From positions 28,058,363 to 28,122,362 of the forward strand of contig CM059194.1 in NCBI GenBank assembly GCA_030323885.1: a stretch of 64,000 nt of DNA, in the 5' to 3' direction. A model generated the notes under the pieces. The model was not told where the DNA came from. It searched no databases and worked only from the letters and a program-made list of their open reading frames with translations. This DNA is from Branchipolynoe longqiensis. Lineage: Eukaryota > Annelida > Polychaeta > Phyllodocida > Polynoidae. The number at the start of each line of letters is the position of its first letter. Within the stretch, counting starts at the first letter, position 1. This document shows, piece by piece, positions 1 to 11,493 of this stretch. Made by a program: the position numbers and the translations under genes.

Positions 1-305
1 TCAAAAAGTCAAATTTGGTCAAATTAACCACAAACTCGAAGTGATATTAACACCGCCGCCGAAATTTCGTCAAATTAAACCAAAAATCGCCGTGATATTA
101 ATACCGCTCGCCGGTAACAGGCTCAGCAGATCCCCCTGAGCCTGTTGCCGCCGAGCACCGCTATTTCCCAATATCTATTTCCCCCTCTCAGGGGGGAATA
201 AAGATCTGTACCGACACTCCAATGTTTGCGTCTTTGTTTCCGGGTTTTTTCAGTTCTCTCTGGTTTGAGTAGAGAGAACCAACCCCCGCCAATAACATTG
301 CATGT
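1..305. other. Non-coding flank with short repeats and a hairpin
   Basis: No gene seen. Two diverged direct copies of a segment reading GTCAAATTAA...GTGATATTAA occur near 15-60 and 68-110. Around 116-149 an 11-bp perfect stem, AACAGGCTCAG with CTGAGCCTGTT, encloses a short C-rich loop. The function of both is unknown. Confidence 0.4.
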
Positions 306-2453
306 AAAGGCCCTGTCACACTACGACGTTTCCCCCGGCACGCCGGCAACGTGCAAAATATTTGCAACCCGTCGAGAAACGTCAAACTTTTCAGCGTGTT
401 GGGGAGCAGTTGGACGGGCTGCAGCGTGTTGGTAGCGTGATCATAGAGTGTTATTAGCGCGCCGTCAACGGGTATCGACGTTGCGGCCTCCCTCCCCCCC
501 CTCCCTGTGTCTGTGTGTGTGTCTCTCTGTGCCTGTATGTGTGTCTCTGTGTCTGTGAGTGTGTCTGTGTGTGTGTCTCTATGTGTGTGTCTGTGTGTGT
601 GTGTCTCTGTGTCTGTGTGTGTGTCTCTGTGTCTCTATGTGTGTGTCTCTGTGTGTATGTCTCTGTGTCTGTGGGTGTGTCATTGTGTCTATGTGTGTCT
701 CTGTGTGTGTGTATCTGTGTCTTTGTGTCTGTGTCTGTGTCTGTGTGTCTGTGTCTGTGTGTGTGTATCTGTGTCTGTGGCTCTGTGTCTCTGCGTGTGT
801 CTCTTTGTCTCTGTGTGTGTCTGTGTGTATGTCTGTGTGTTTCTGTATGTGTCTCTGTGTCTCTGTGTGTGTCTCTGTGTCTTTGTGTGTGTGTCTCTGT
901 GACTCTGTGTGTGTCTCTGTGTCTGTGTGTGTCTCTGTGTGTGTGTGTGTGTCTCTGTGTCTGTATGTGTGTCTCGGTGTCTATGTGTGTCTCTGTGTGT
1001 GTATGTGTGTCTCAGTGTGTGTATCTGTGTCTCTATGTGTGTCTCTGTATGTGTGTCTCTGTGTTTGTGTGTGTCTCTGAGTCTGTGTGTGTGTCTGTGT
1101 GTGTGTATTTGTGTCTGTGTGTGCCTCTGTGTGTCTGTGTGTGTATGTCTGTGTGTGTCTCTGTATGTGTCTCTGTGTCTCTGTGTCTCTGTGTATGTCT
1201 GTGTGTGTGTCTCTGTGTGTGTCTGTGTGTCTGTGTGTGTCTCTGTCTCTATGTGTGTGTCTGTGTGTGTCTCTGTGTCTCTATGTGTGTGTCTGTGTGT
1301 GTGTCTCTGTTTATGTGTGTGTCTCTGTGTCTATGTGTGTGTCTTTGTGTCTCTGTCTCTGTGTGTGTTCCTATGTGTGTGTCTCTGTGTCTGTGTGTGT
1401 CTCTCTCAGAGACACACACACAGACACAGATACACCCATAGAGACACACACATAGACACAGAGTCACACACAGAGACACACACACAGACACACAGAGGCA
1501 CAGAGACACACACAGAGACACACACAGACACACATACACACAGAGACACACACACAGACAATGAGACACACACAGAGACACAGAGACACACACACAGACA
1601 GAAACACAGACACACCCACAGACTCACAGACACACACAGAGACACAGAGACACACACATAACACAGAGACACACACATAGCGACACACACAGAGACACAC
1701 CCAGAGACACACAGACACACACATAGACCAAGAGACACACACCCAGACACAGAGACACACACACACTGAGACAGAGATAGAAACACAGAGACACATAGAC
1801 ACACACAGAAATACAGAGACACACACACTGTGACACACACAGAGACACACCCAGAGACACACAGACACACACATAGACACAGAGACACACACACATACAC
1901 AGAGACACACACAGACACAGAGAGACACACACATACACAGAGACACACACAGAAACACAGAGACACACACATACACAGAGACACACACACAGACACACAC
2001 AGACACATGACACAGACAGACACATACACACACAGACACACACACAGACACAGAGACACACACTGACAGATATACAAACAAATACACACACAGACACACA
2101 CACATACAGACACACACAGACACAGACACACACAGACAGACACACATACACACACAGACAGACACACACAGGCAGATACACAAACAAACAGACACACACA
2201 CAGACACACACACAGACAGCCCCTCCAACCCGTCGGCGCGCGTCGGGGTGCGTCGAAAGTTTTGTGCAAGCACAAAACGATCGGCGCGACCCGACGCGCG
2301 CCGACGTGTCCATTCACACGTTGCTATCCATCAACGTGTACCGACGCGCTGGTAACGCGCCGGTAACGTGCCGGACGTGTACCGACGTTTTGACCAAAAA
2401 AGCAACACGTCAACGCGCGTTGGTGGGAAACGTCGTAGTGTGACAGGGCCTTT
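306..2453. mobile_element. TIR element carrying a 1.7 kb microsatellite palindrome
   Basis: The two ends (306-334 and 2425-2453) are perfect 29-bp inverted repeats that include GGCCCTGTCACACTACGACG. Inside, 335-480 and 2225-2424 are rich in short ACGTG, ACGCG and CGTCG motifs in both orientations. A short palindrome, TTTTGTGCAAGCACAAAA, lies at about 2258-2279. The centre (about 500-2220) is simple repeat. No transposase is encoded, so the element is non-autonomous. The flanks are TAAA and TTTG, so the TTAA target duplication seen in related elements is not preserved here. Confidence 0.75.
500..2220. repeat. Compound (TG/TCTG)n microsatellite in inverted arrangement
   Basis: From 500 to about 1405 the plus strand is an irregular mix of GTGTGT, GTCTCT and GTCTGT. 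From about 1410 to 2220 it is the complementary mix of ACACAC, AGAGAC and ACAGAC. The switch is a palindromic centre at about 1407. Long open frames in this stretch (poly Cys/Val/Ser/Leu or His/Thr) are artefacts of the repeat and not genes. Confidence 0.95.
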
Positions 2454-2659
2454 GCAAGTTGAGTTGCGTTTAAATTTGTATTTATTTAAAGGCACATTAT
2501 TTTGTTGACGGAAGAATATTTTGAAATGATTCTCACCTCTTTGGTCCTGAAGATTCCGCGGGGGAGCTTATAGATGAGGTGGTTGCTGACGAGGACGGTT
2601 TCCTGTTCCATTCTTGTTGTTCTGCCTGAGACAAAATTATATCGTATTGCCCTGGGAAT

Positions 2660-2880
2660 CCTTAAAGTTGGATAATCTAATAAAAGCATCTCGTTCTCTA
2701 AGGCAAAACATCCAACCAGACCTGGGAATCCTTAAAGGTGCATAATCTAATAAAAGCATCACGTTCTCTAAGTCAAAACATTCAACTAGACCTGGGAATC
2801 CTTAAAGTTGCATAATCTAATAAAAGCATCACGTTCTCTAAGTCAAAACATTCAACGACACCTGTTCCTACACATCCAAT
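2660..2880. repeat. Tandem repeat, unit about 66 bp, three copies
   Basis: Three head-to-tail units start GGGAATCCTTAAAGKTGCAT and contain TAATAAAAGCATC and GTTCTCTAAGKCAAAACATTCAAC. The unit resembles the end of the TTAA MITE family seen at 3490 and 27979 (TTAAAGTTGCATAGTCCGATG), so it may be an amplified MITE terminus. This origin is inferred. Confidence 0.7.
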
Positions 2881-2903
2881 TTGGATCATGCTGAACTCAT
2901 TAA

Positions 2904-3225
2904 AGCCCGTGTCACTCATCACCGGATTGAGCAACGGACAGAATTGTCTAGTCCGATGGTGTTCGCGCGTCATAAGTATCAAAATGTATTAAAATGTGTC
3001 AAAATGTTGCGATATCGGATCAAAGGCTGCTGGACGAACGGACATGAATGGCTAGCCAACAGACGAAATGAACTCAAACCGGACAAGAACCATAGACGTC
3101 AATCCGGCAGCATCCGTTCCAAGTTTTGCGCATTTTCAAAACTTGTATGGACACAAACATGACTATCTACGGACTTTGTTCAGTTTCTTTCCGTTTCCTC
3201 CAATCCGGTGATGTGTGACAGCCGC
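2904..3225. mobile_element. TTAA-flanked non-autonomous TIR element (322 bp)
   Basis: TTAA is present on both sides (2900-2903 and 3226-3229). The TIRs share TGTCAC(A/T)CATCACCGGATTG. The body repeats CCGGA, ACGGA and ATCCGG motifs in both orientations. It also contains the short palindrome GTTTTGCGCATTTTCAAAAC at about 3122-3145. The terminal GTGTCAC and the internal palindrome tie it to the elements at 306-2453 and 51102-51731. It has no coding capacity. Confidence 0.75.
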
Positions 3226-3233
3226 TTAAGCAT

Positions 3234-4217
3234 TTACTGTTGCATCCATCACTAAGTCCATTAAATAGAACATGTTACTACTGAAGCTTACGGCTTCCAA
3301 TATATTTCGGTGTAAGTGCCTAAATTAGTTTGACATGTTTTCACTTTAAGATATATATTAATATCATTATCCAAAGTTATCCCTTTGAAATAAAAGTTAC
3401 TTCAAAGTAAAGTAAAAGTAGATTGTATCGATTAATTTAATATATTTAGCTAAAATAATATGGCAGAAATTTAAAACCATTGGACGATGTAACTTTAAAG
3501 CTGCATAGTCCGATGAAAACATCAAATTTTCCAAACCAAAACAATCATCTAGATTGTATTCTATATATCTAACTTGGACACTGGTGCACTTATCAAACAG
3601 TTGTTGCCGCATGGAAGGGAACACTGAGACAATTTAATAGAACCTGTTACTGCAGAAGCCTATGGTGTTACAGTTTTGGCGTGCTTGTCAAAATTAATTT
3701 GACATGCCTGCACTTCAAAAATCTCAGAAGTTAGCCATTTAAAATAAAAGTTGCTTAAAACTAAATTAAGGTAGATTATAATGATCAACTTAATATATTT
3801 ATCCCAGAAAAATGACAGAAACTACAAATAATCGGACTATGCACCTTTAAGTTTAAGTTCTATTAAAGTTGCATAGTCCGATGGTTTTGAATTTCTGTAT
3901 TTTTTCTGAGATAAATATATTAGATCGATCACTAGTATCTACTTTACATTAGTTCAAAGTTACTTTTATTTTAAATGGTAAACTTTTGAGATATGTTGAG
4001 TGCAAACATGGAAAATTAGTTTTGGCCAGCTTGCCAAAACTCTGACACATAGACTTCTGCAGTAACAGGTCCCCTTAAATTGACTCAGTATCACCTTCTA
4101 CACAGAAACAAATGCTTAATAAGTGCATCAGTATCTAAGTTAGATATGTAAAATCAAATCCAGATAATTGATTTGCTTTTGAAAATTTGATATTTCATCG
4201 GACTATGCAGCTTTAAC
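3234..4217. mobile_element. Cluster of three TTAA MITEs joined end to end
   Basis: The family ends are AAGYTGCATAGTCCGATG and its inverse, bounded by TTAA. Copy one (3234 to about 3496) lacks its left end. Copy two spans about 3490-3852. Copy three spans about 3864-4217 in the opposite orientation. All share an interior with TTAATAGAACCTGTTACTG, TTTGACATG and AATATATTTA segments. Adjacent copies meet at TTAA. There is no ORF. A complete relative lies at 27979-28282. Confidence 0.75.
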
Positions 4218-4683
4218 ATAGCCCCATATCTTATGAGGTACACATTAACATAGCCTTACGACACATAATTAGGGTAATGTGTATAATTCAGTGTCATTGA
4301 GTAGTACTAATAAGTATGTATATATATGTATATATACATACATACCTATATATGTATATGAACACGCACATATAGTATATTATATATGGACATACACGTA
4401 TATTATATATAATAATATATGGACATACACATAAAGTGTATTATAATATCTAGTTATGAGTGTTACAGTAGTGGCCACATTAGCGCCACCTGTGAGGGGC
4501 TCTGACCAATGTATACAAGCTGTGTCTGGTCGTTATCGCCTATAGACCCCTTTGGATGGTCAAATCTTAACCTTAGGTGGGCAATTAACGTATCCTCGCC
4601 ACAGAATATAATCTTATTTCTCAATCAGATAATATATGTACCAATGGATACATATATTACCTATTATGTACATAATGTACCAG
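4218..4683. other. AT-rich spacer with TATA-type palindromes
   Basis: No gene seen. About 4315-4440 is made of TATATGTATATA and GGACATACAC repeats and can fold on itself. The rest is unremarkable. Confidence 0.4.
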
Positions 4684-5008
4684 ATGGGAAGGCCGAATGA
4701 GTTCGGCTCCCGTTTTGGTAGATCGTGGGATTAAAACCTATGGATTAGAACCCTGGTTAAGTCAAACGAATGACTTAAAAATGTATACTTGTCACTTCCT
4801 AGCCAGGTGCTCGGTATTATTAGGATAGGGCAAGGACTGGTTGGCTCAGTGTTAGGATAATGTGACTGATATCATATCATGGTGCTGGTGGCCGGGTCTC
4901 TCAGTGGGGCAGCACAATAAAGTTGCCATGAGTGTACACCGTCACAAGCCGGTACCCATCCTGATATGACCTTAAAAGTTACATGCACGTAAAACTCCAA
5001 CAACCAAC
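4684..5008 (+). mobile_element. SINE family A, near full length
   Basis: This is a tRNA-derived SINE. The head has an A-box-like GGCCGAATGAGTT and a B-box-like GATTAGAACCC. The body has the family landmarks GTCAAACGAATGACTTAAAAA, GGATAGGGCAAGGACTGG, GTGGGGCAGCAC and the tail CCTGATATGACCTTA. The same family recurs many times in the window. The head resembles a Leu/Ser-type tRNA. The tail ends in a degenerate ACGTAAAACTCCAACAACC. Confidence 0.8.
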
Positions 5009-5103
5009 CTATACATATGTATATATACCATGTCCATATATATGTGTGTGTGTATCTCCATATATTTGTATATATATGGATCCCTATATATGCGTGTCTA
5101 TAT

Positions 5104-5134
<31 letters not shown>

Positions 5135-5138
5135 CATA

Positions 5139-5316
5139 CAGTAAACCCTCTCTAAATCGACCGACCTTGGGACCGACATTAAGTGCTCCATTTAGGGAGG
5201 TGGTCGGTTTCGGGAGTTAGAATATGGCTAAAGTGGTATTGTTGGGATCCAAATAAAGGGATCGATATCGGGGAGTGGCCGATCTGTGGAGGTGGTAGTT
5301 AGAGAGGTTTTATTGT
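5139..5316. mobile_element. pogo/Tigger-like MITE
   Basis: The TIR begins CAGTAAACCCTCTCTAAA and the other end is AGAGAGGTTTTATTGT. The left flank is TA. The interior contains GACCGACATTAAGTGCTCC and GGTCGGTTT blocks shared with the copy at 28975-29151. It is about 178 bp with no ORF. The assignment to a TA-targeting pogo/Tigger-type family rests on the CAGTAAAACCTC end. Confidence 0.7.
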
Positions 5317-6735
5317 GTGTATTTATTTAAATATATATATAATATATATTACATATATACTCAAGCAGTTCTGTAGCTTAATGAGCGAAACTGGCACAAG
5401 CCACAATCCCCTATATAATAATATCATGTATCCATGATAGTAATTAACAGCCCTCGGAAACTACGTATGTCTGGTGGAGAATACCTGTCACGGCAACCAT
5501 GCAGTGTCCTGGTTCGATCGGTCTATTAGCATTTACAGACGACCCACAGGTCGTGCGATCTATATAATAACGCTCTCCGATACCCGCAGTGGGTCCTGGT
5601 CAACACCAACAGCCGAATGGTTATCGCCGGTGATACGTTGTCGTCATTATGCCTGCTAATTGATAATCGCGTGCTCCTGGTATTCCCATAGTTGCACTTG
5701 GGTAGTTGGGGTTGTGCTTGGAGTCAATGCCGCTCTTAGCCTGGTGTTTCCCGGCTGTACTCCCGACTCCTGCCGACAACCCGTGACTTTGGCCTGCACG
5801 CACAGTCCATACACACACACACTGAGGGGTGCCACAGCTTACAGGTAATGAAGCCAAACTAACTCCACTGGACGCCCAGTAGTAATAGTATCCAAGTGTT
5901 ACTATGTCAGCCGCATGCTGTAGCTCTTCCTACAAGTCATTTCACAAGAGTAGGTCTACTGTTGCGCGCGCACCATCCTCGTCTTTCCAGTCCTAAAATC
6001 AGGAAGTTAATTTTGGTGGACGGAGACACTACTTGCTCTATATGTGACGACTAGAGTATATGTTTTCCTTTAGCAGCAGGGTACTCTGTCAACGAGACCA
6101 TATTAACGAGGCCTAGATGTGGGAGTATGCTATATCAGTGTGGATATAATATGATGATATCTGTTCATGATCCCTGTTTGGTCGTTTCGGGGTCGAGCGC
6201 CCTCCCTAGTGGATCTTCCGCTTCTTCTAGCTGCGGACACGTGTATAAGGTGTATGTAGTGGTGTATACTATGCTAGTGCGCTGTGGTAAGTAAGTGAAC
6301 ACAACATGCCCGTGACCTTCACTGCTGCTTTTACAAAGTCTTTGCGGTGGGGGGGGGGGGGGGGGGGCGGAGCCGTGTGCTCCGATGCGTAACACAAAGT
6401 TCCCTCATTGGCCAGGGGTGGATCCAGGATGTTCAACACTGGTTTTCCAGGAAGTAGTGATGCAGAATTTTCTATTTAAAAAAAGAAGAGTTTTCCCATA
6501 TACAAAATATATACTTTTATTCTCAAGACATTAGCGTTGAACTACATCTCTAATATGGGATTTGCGTGTAGGTCGGTCGTCGTGAAATAAATATGTGATC
6601 TTTGTTTTTCGTAATCAAGTCGTTCTTATTCAATTTATTTATTTGGTGATTCATTACAAAATGGGTCAACAAGAACGTGAAATGAGTACGAGGTATAAAA
6701 TGTGCGAAAAGTACTCAATTAATTAATTAATATTT
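5317..6735. other. Intergenic, no gene recognised
   Basis: AT-rich at first, then mixed composition. A G homopolymer lies at about 6345-6367. Short open frames are present, but none has a recognisable domain or codon bias. Confidence 0.4.
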
Positions 6736-7231
6736 CAAAACCAGACACAGATAATCCTTTTATGGGCTAATAAATTTATTAATCAGGCTTAATAAATTTT
6801 CACAGCAGCCTTGTTTGTTGTCTACACCTTTGGGAGCATGTTTCATACTAGCTACCTCCAATAGTACAATTGGACTATTAGCTATTATTACTCTATCATC
6901 AGCAGGTAGTACAACCTGTGTCTTTATCACTTCTTTAAGGATCGTTACTTATATGCAGGTCATCTATAGCAATTTACTAATTCATTATTTCATTACTTGT
7001 ATGCAGTTTGCGTCTATGACTGTACTATCATATGACATATGATGATTTATGCTACACATCCGAAGATACTGTATAATTTCACTTGAAGCAACTTGACAGA
7101 AGACATGAGGCAGCAGCTCGGCAGATCATGGTCACACGTTCAGCTCACATCTGGCACACACACACACATTCGCCACTCATTTCATTCAGCACTTTCATAA
7201 CAGGGGGATAGGAGCCATAATCTCTCAGCCT
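6736..7231 (-). repeat. B2 terminal repeat of the Ngaro-like element
   Basis: A near-identical direct copy lies at about 7459-7944. Both begin (plus strand) at CAAAACCAGACACAG and end at ATAATCTCTCAGCC. The few differences (for example GCAGCC against GCACCC, and an 11-bp indel near 7110) indicate a fairly young insertion. Confidence 0.85.
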
Positions 7232-7268
7232 AACAATACATAAAGAAGATGGGAGGGTGGGATGGTGA

Positions 7269-7459
7269 AACTAGTAATTTTGCTCAGGTGATCCGTCGAC
7301 GACGGTGGCCAGGTAAGGACTGGACAAGCCTTGAATCTACTACCGGAAGTTAACTTTGTACATAGCGATGCGCGCTACGAACGGTATCTATGGTGCTACT
7401 CATATCAAGCCCGTCATCAGGGTTTGTGAATTATGCATGTTTCCAGCAACATGGACAAT
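7269..7459 (-). repeat. A2 internal repeat of the Ngaro-like element
   Basis: About 190 bp, matching 13257-13450 (A1), from ACTAGTAATTTTGCTCAGG to CAACATGGACAATT. It directly adjoins B1. Confidence 0.85.
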
Positions 7460-7944
7460 TCAAAACCAGACACAGATAATCCTTTTATGGGCTAATAAAT
7501 TTATTAATCAGGCTTAATAAATTTTCACAGCACCCTTGTTGTCTACACCTTTGGGAACATGTTTCATACTAGCTACCTCCAATAGTACAATTGGACTATT
7601 AGCTATTATTACTCTATCATCAGCAGGTAGTACAACCTGTGTCTTTATCACTTCTTTAAGGGTCGTTACTTATATGCAGGTCATCTATAGCAATTTACTA
7701 ATTCATTATTTCATTACTTGTATGCAGTTTGCATCTATGACTGTACTATCATATGACATATGATGATTTATGCTACACATCCGAAGATACTGTATAATTT
7801 CACTTGAAGCAACTTGACAGAAGACATGAGGCAGCAGATCACGGTCACACGTTCAGCTCACATCTGGCACACACACACACATTCGCCACTCATTTCATTC
7901 AGCACTTTCATAACAGGGGGATAGGAGCCATAATCTCTCAGCCA
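7459..7944 (-). repeat. B1 repeat of the Ngaro-like element
   Basis: Copy of B2. It lies between the recombinase stop region and A2. The last codons of the recombinase (the stop complementary to 7975-7977) end just before it. Confidence 0.85.
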
Positions 7945-7974
7945 AATAGGGACACCAGAGATAATGGTTCCTCC

Positions 7975-8947
7975 CTATACAACATTTTTATTTACGTAGT
8001 TGAAAATGCTGTTAGATTTCCATCTACCGACAGTTTTTATGGACTCAAGAGGCATTCCCACTCTCGCGTATGCCTGAGCTCCCCCGCCGTAGACTATGAC
8101 AAGTCACTAGCGGCCACCAAGGGAGTCGACATGCTTTCAATGAGGCTTGTATGCATTTGTTGAAAATCAACGCTGTCAGGGGATGGCCATTGCGAAGCAT
8201 GAAGGCTGGGGCGCCCTTATGCGTCGCCTTCAGGTTGGTGTACTTGGACCATGCGTATACTGGGCAGAATGCGTGGTTCGACCCTGCCGGTAAGTCGATG
8301 CTGTAGGCGTCCTCAGGCTTGTGTGTGGTCTTTGTGGTCCTGATTTTGATCGTCAGGTGCGTGCTGTGTGCCTCGATGTCCCTGCCGAGCAGCATGTGAC
8401 CGTCACCTCCCGTCACCTCGGAATAGAATAAATTAGACTGTCTTAACAAACAAAGGTAACCTAGTATTAGCAAGGCAACAATTAACACCAGTCCATCATC
8501 TCCAATTTTTCTGAATTTTAGAATCATCATTTTAATGTGTTTAATTTTCAAGGGAAACGCCCTCTTTACAGTACTTTCTTTCAACTTATATATTCCAGCT
8601 TTAATTAGTGAGAGTGCTTAACAATCGAACGCTTCCGTGTTACCTTTAAATAACCTTACCCATGTCCTTGCCCCACTCATGTAGTTTCTTACAGCACCTT
8701 CAGTATTTAATTTATCATTTAGGTGTAAAGTATATAACATTACCGTCCTAATTTTGGGGTGTTTGGGGTTATCTCCAATCTTTTTGCAAAACCCAAGATA
8801 CTCCCCGATCTGTACCCTTTTATTATGCCAGGTCCCAGTCGATAGTCCCGCCGAAAAGTAGACACTTAGCCGTCCCACAAGCGCGCGCTTATCTTCTGCA
8901 AGTTGATAAAGGCAACAAAACAAATTATCAACTGGCAGAAGGATCAT
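7975..8947 (-). pseudogene. Tyrosine recombinase of the Ngaro-like element (interrupted)
   Basis: The start ATG at 8947 overlaps the RT stop as ATGA, suggesting coupled reading. The N-terminal part (109 codons) ends at an in-frame TAA near 8620, and the next segment continues in the same register. Family landmarks are LLRQSN (first catalytic Arg region), then HSLRRG (the HxxR box) at about 8083-8100. Just after HSLRRG the frame shifts by one base. The conserved tail with the nucleophile Tyr context (FNYV) is in the other frame, ending at 7975. The enzyme class cuts and rejoins the circular cDNA into the host genome. This copy has one stop and one frameshift. Confidence 0.82.
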
Positions 8948-11493
8948 AAAGATAAATCTAAAACATGCCCATCATGGGAGACATTGATTCTGGTCAACAA
9001 CTTCTGCCGGCATAAATTGTCGGCTATACGTTTAAGCTTATCATCAGAAAACATCCTACTGAGGGCATCCGCCAACACCAGATCCTTACCCGGCTTGTGT
9101 ATCACCTGTACCGTACAGGTGAAAGTGGCGGCGAACCTCCAAATTTCCCTGGCACAGGCGCACAAGACCGGGTCTCTCCCAGCACCAGAGGACAGCACCT
9201 GTTGGGATGCAGCATTATCAGTATTAATGATAATCTGATACACATGGGAGTCAACAGGGGACAAATTTGTAAGCGCAACAACCAAATTTATCGCCTCCAG
9301 TTGGGCAATATGAAAACCGTTGCTAAGAAATTGGGGGGTATACTGATTTGAATAAAAATGAGTAGAACTGAATGCACCCCCGCCAAGCAAGGAAGAGTCG
9401 CACTCGATAACCCACCTTTTTACAGGGACATGGCGAAGCAAAACAAGCTTATTGTGACCTTCTGCGAACCGCAAGAACCAAGTTATATCCCTAACCAGTG
9501 TCTGTGTGACCACAACAGTACCAACAAATGGGGTCCCCCTCAGAAAATCTAGAATTCTATTCATAAAAATGCATGATGGCGTCACACATTTAGATATAAA
9601 TTGTAAACGCCAGACTAAACGTTGAACATTCTTCCTAGTTACTGAACGGCCAATTACCCGTTTATGGCATTCCAGTAGTATATCCAATAACTTATCATCT
9701 GGAATACGTACCACCAAACTTTCCGTATTTAGCTCATACCCCAACCAAATTAGCTTACGTGTGGGAGGAACACATTTTTTAATGGACAACTTCAAACCAA
9801 GAACTGTAGTTAACCGTAAAATATAAGAATATGCCTGTTGTGCCTCCTCCAATGATTTCTCTACCCCAACGAAATCGTCCAAAAAACACAGCGCAAAGAA
9901 ACCCATCTTGGTCATTAAATGCACCACGGCGGCCGTAGTCCGGGCACATGCCATGCTGGACGTTCTGCAGCCAAAGGGCGGGGCTATGTCAAAATAAAAT
10001 TTTCTATTTACCGTAATACCGAATAAAGGCACACTTAAGGGGCAGGTCCTTAATTGCCTGTACGCCCTAGCTAGGTCAATAGACCACATATAACAACCCG
10101 GCCCCAACTTAGTCACCTGCTTCGCCAGTGACATAATAGTTGGTAGATTATATCTGTTCGGTTTACCTTGATAAAACCCTTTATTGATACCCGAATTCAC
10201 ACTACACCCCTTAGGAAAGCTAAGGTCAACTATAATCCTGCGTTCATCAGTACCTTTTTTGGGGCGGGTCATAATCGGGCTAACCTGTGCCCATTGGCAA
10301 AAAGGGGGGTCATCGAATGGGCCCAGCAAAGCACCGTGGGTCAATTCAGTTTTAACATAATTGTCAATCCAAAAAAGGTTTCCCTCTGAGTGGGCATGGT
10401 TAATGTCCGTTGGGGTAGGGATACCCTTGCCAGTAAAATTAGCCGGCCAACCAAACTCTAAAAAGGGGACAAGATTTACATCATCATAACCAACTAGCAG
10501 CCTTTTCCAATTTTTAATTAAAAGACCAGAAGGGACCGGCAGTTTTGCCGATAGATAATTTGGAAGTCCAGTAGCTAGTACTTTATTATAAATATACGTA
10601 TACTTTTTGAAAAGAGTGTCACCAACAACTCCAGAAATATTTACTGTACTAGATAAAGTCGGCCAATATTTTAATACATGCATTTTATATTGGCTAGGCG
10701 AAGTATCACAGAAGGCTATTTTTTCACCACATGTAGATTCTGTTATATTAAAATTATCTATCACATCCGGATCATAAGAGTCAACTGAACTGCCTACGCA
10801 TCCCAACTTCAACGGATCTTTAACATCACTGGTAACATGAACTGGAGTAACCACACTAACAGGTGACAATAACAACTTAACAGGACAGACCATACCAGCG
10901 TCATTGCCCATATTAGTAACTACAAAGGGTGTGGGATCCATCAGGGACTCCCGAGCAATCTCAAAATTGCCATTATCAATATTCAGTCCATTACAGGGTG
11001 GATTGTTGTCATCCGAAGAGTTAATAGCAAGCCACTCCCTATCAGGGTCTCCAACACAAGGAACTGGATCCCCAGCTTTAACATTAACACTAGAATCAAG
11101 CTGGGAACCTCTAGACAGCTGACAAGGTTTGGCAGAAGAAATATTAATTATATCAGCGGCTGGGCAGATATTAGGCGGCACAGCAGTGCTAGTGTTATCA
11201 CTTAAACTGGACAGATTAGCTCTACTAGGGGCAGCACGATCGTCCCTATCAGACTTATTCAAGTTAGATTGAGGCAATAGCCCATCAGTCAGTGTAACAG
11301 ACACGGTCGTCGGTGTAATGGGGTGGCGGCACAGCCAGTGATAAGCATCTGTGTTGCCATGACAACGGCGTGGTTTGAGCCCGGGCGGAGGCAAACCCAA
11401 CGCCGGTGGTGTCTGCTGTGTAACCGTACCAACTGCTACTAAAACGCACCCCTTACTCTTTCCACCTGTCAAGGGAATAAAGGTCAAAGACAT
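8944..11493 (-). CDS. Reverse transcriptase-RNase H ORF of the Ngaro-like element
   Basis: 849 codons. About 350 N-terminal residues have no clear domain. The RT follows: RRIIVDLSFPKG, WSIDLARAYRQL at about 468-480 and the catalytic FLDD at residues 537-540 (FxDD in place of the usual YxDD). RNase H landmarks come after it: IECDSSLLGGG, LEAINLV, NTDNAASQ and HKPGKDLVLADALSR. It copies element RNA into DNA. The ORF ends about 45 residues after RNase H. It is followed without a gap by the recombinase (ATGA overlap) and is preceded by gag, 528 nt upstream. It is intact in this copy. The RT is closely similar in motif order to the one at 16764-18760. Confidence 0.88.
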   Translation of the reverse strand: MSLTFIPLTGGKSKGCVLVAVGTVTQQTPPALGLPPPGLKPRRCHGNTDAYHWLCRHPITPTTVSVTLTDGLLPQSNLNKSDRDDRAAPSRANLSSLSDNTSTAVPPNICPAADIINISSAKPCQLSRGSQLDSSVNVKAGDPVPCVGDPDREWLAINSSDDNNPPCNGLNIDNGNFEIARESLMDPTPFVVTNMGNDAGMVCPVKLLLSPVSVVTPVHVTSDVKDPLKLGCVGSSVDSYDPDVIDNFNITESTCGEKIAFCDTSPSQYKMHVLKYWPTLSSTVNISGVVGDTLFKKYTYIYNKVLATGLPNYLSAKLPVPSGLLIKNWKRLLVGYDDVNLVPFLEFGWPANFTGKGIPTPTDINHAHSEGNLFWIDNYVKTELTHGALLGPFDDPPFCQWAQVSPIMTRPKKGTDERRIIVDLSFPKGCSVNSGINKGFYQGKPNRYNLPTIMSLAKQVTKLGPGCYMWSIDLARAYRQLRTCPLSVPLFGITVNRKFYFDIAPPFGCRTSSMACARTTAAVVHLMTKMGFFALCFLDDFVGVEKSLEEAQQAYSYILRLTTVLGLKLSIKKCVPPTRKLIWLGYELNTESLVVRIPDDKLLDILLECHKRVIGRSVTRKNVQRLVWRLQFISKCVTPSCIFMNRILDFLRGTPFVGTVVVTQTLVRDITWFLRFAEGHNKLVLLRHVPVKRWVIECDSSLLGGGAFSSTHFYSNQYTPQFLSNGFHIAQLEAINLVVALTNLSPVDSHVYQIIINTDNAASQQVLSSGAGRDPVLCACAREIWRFAATFTCTVQVIHKPGKDLVLADALSRMFSDDKLKRIADNLCRQKLLTRINVSHDGHVLDLSL

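Noticed and set aside
507..2317. Several open frames of 100-300 codons made of Cys/Val/Ser/Leu or His/Thr
   Set aside because: They are translations of a TG/CA microsatellite in every frame. There is no domain, no codon bias and no non-repeat coding sequence.
7804..8163. Open frame of 119 codons on the plus strand
   Set aside because: It overlaps the B1 repeat and the antisense of the recombinase; a shadow frame.
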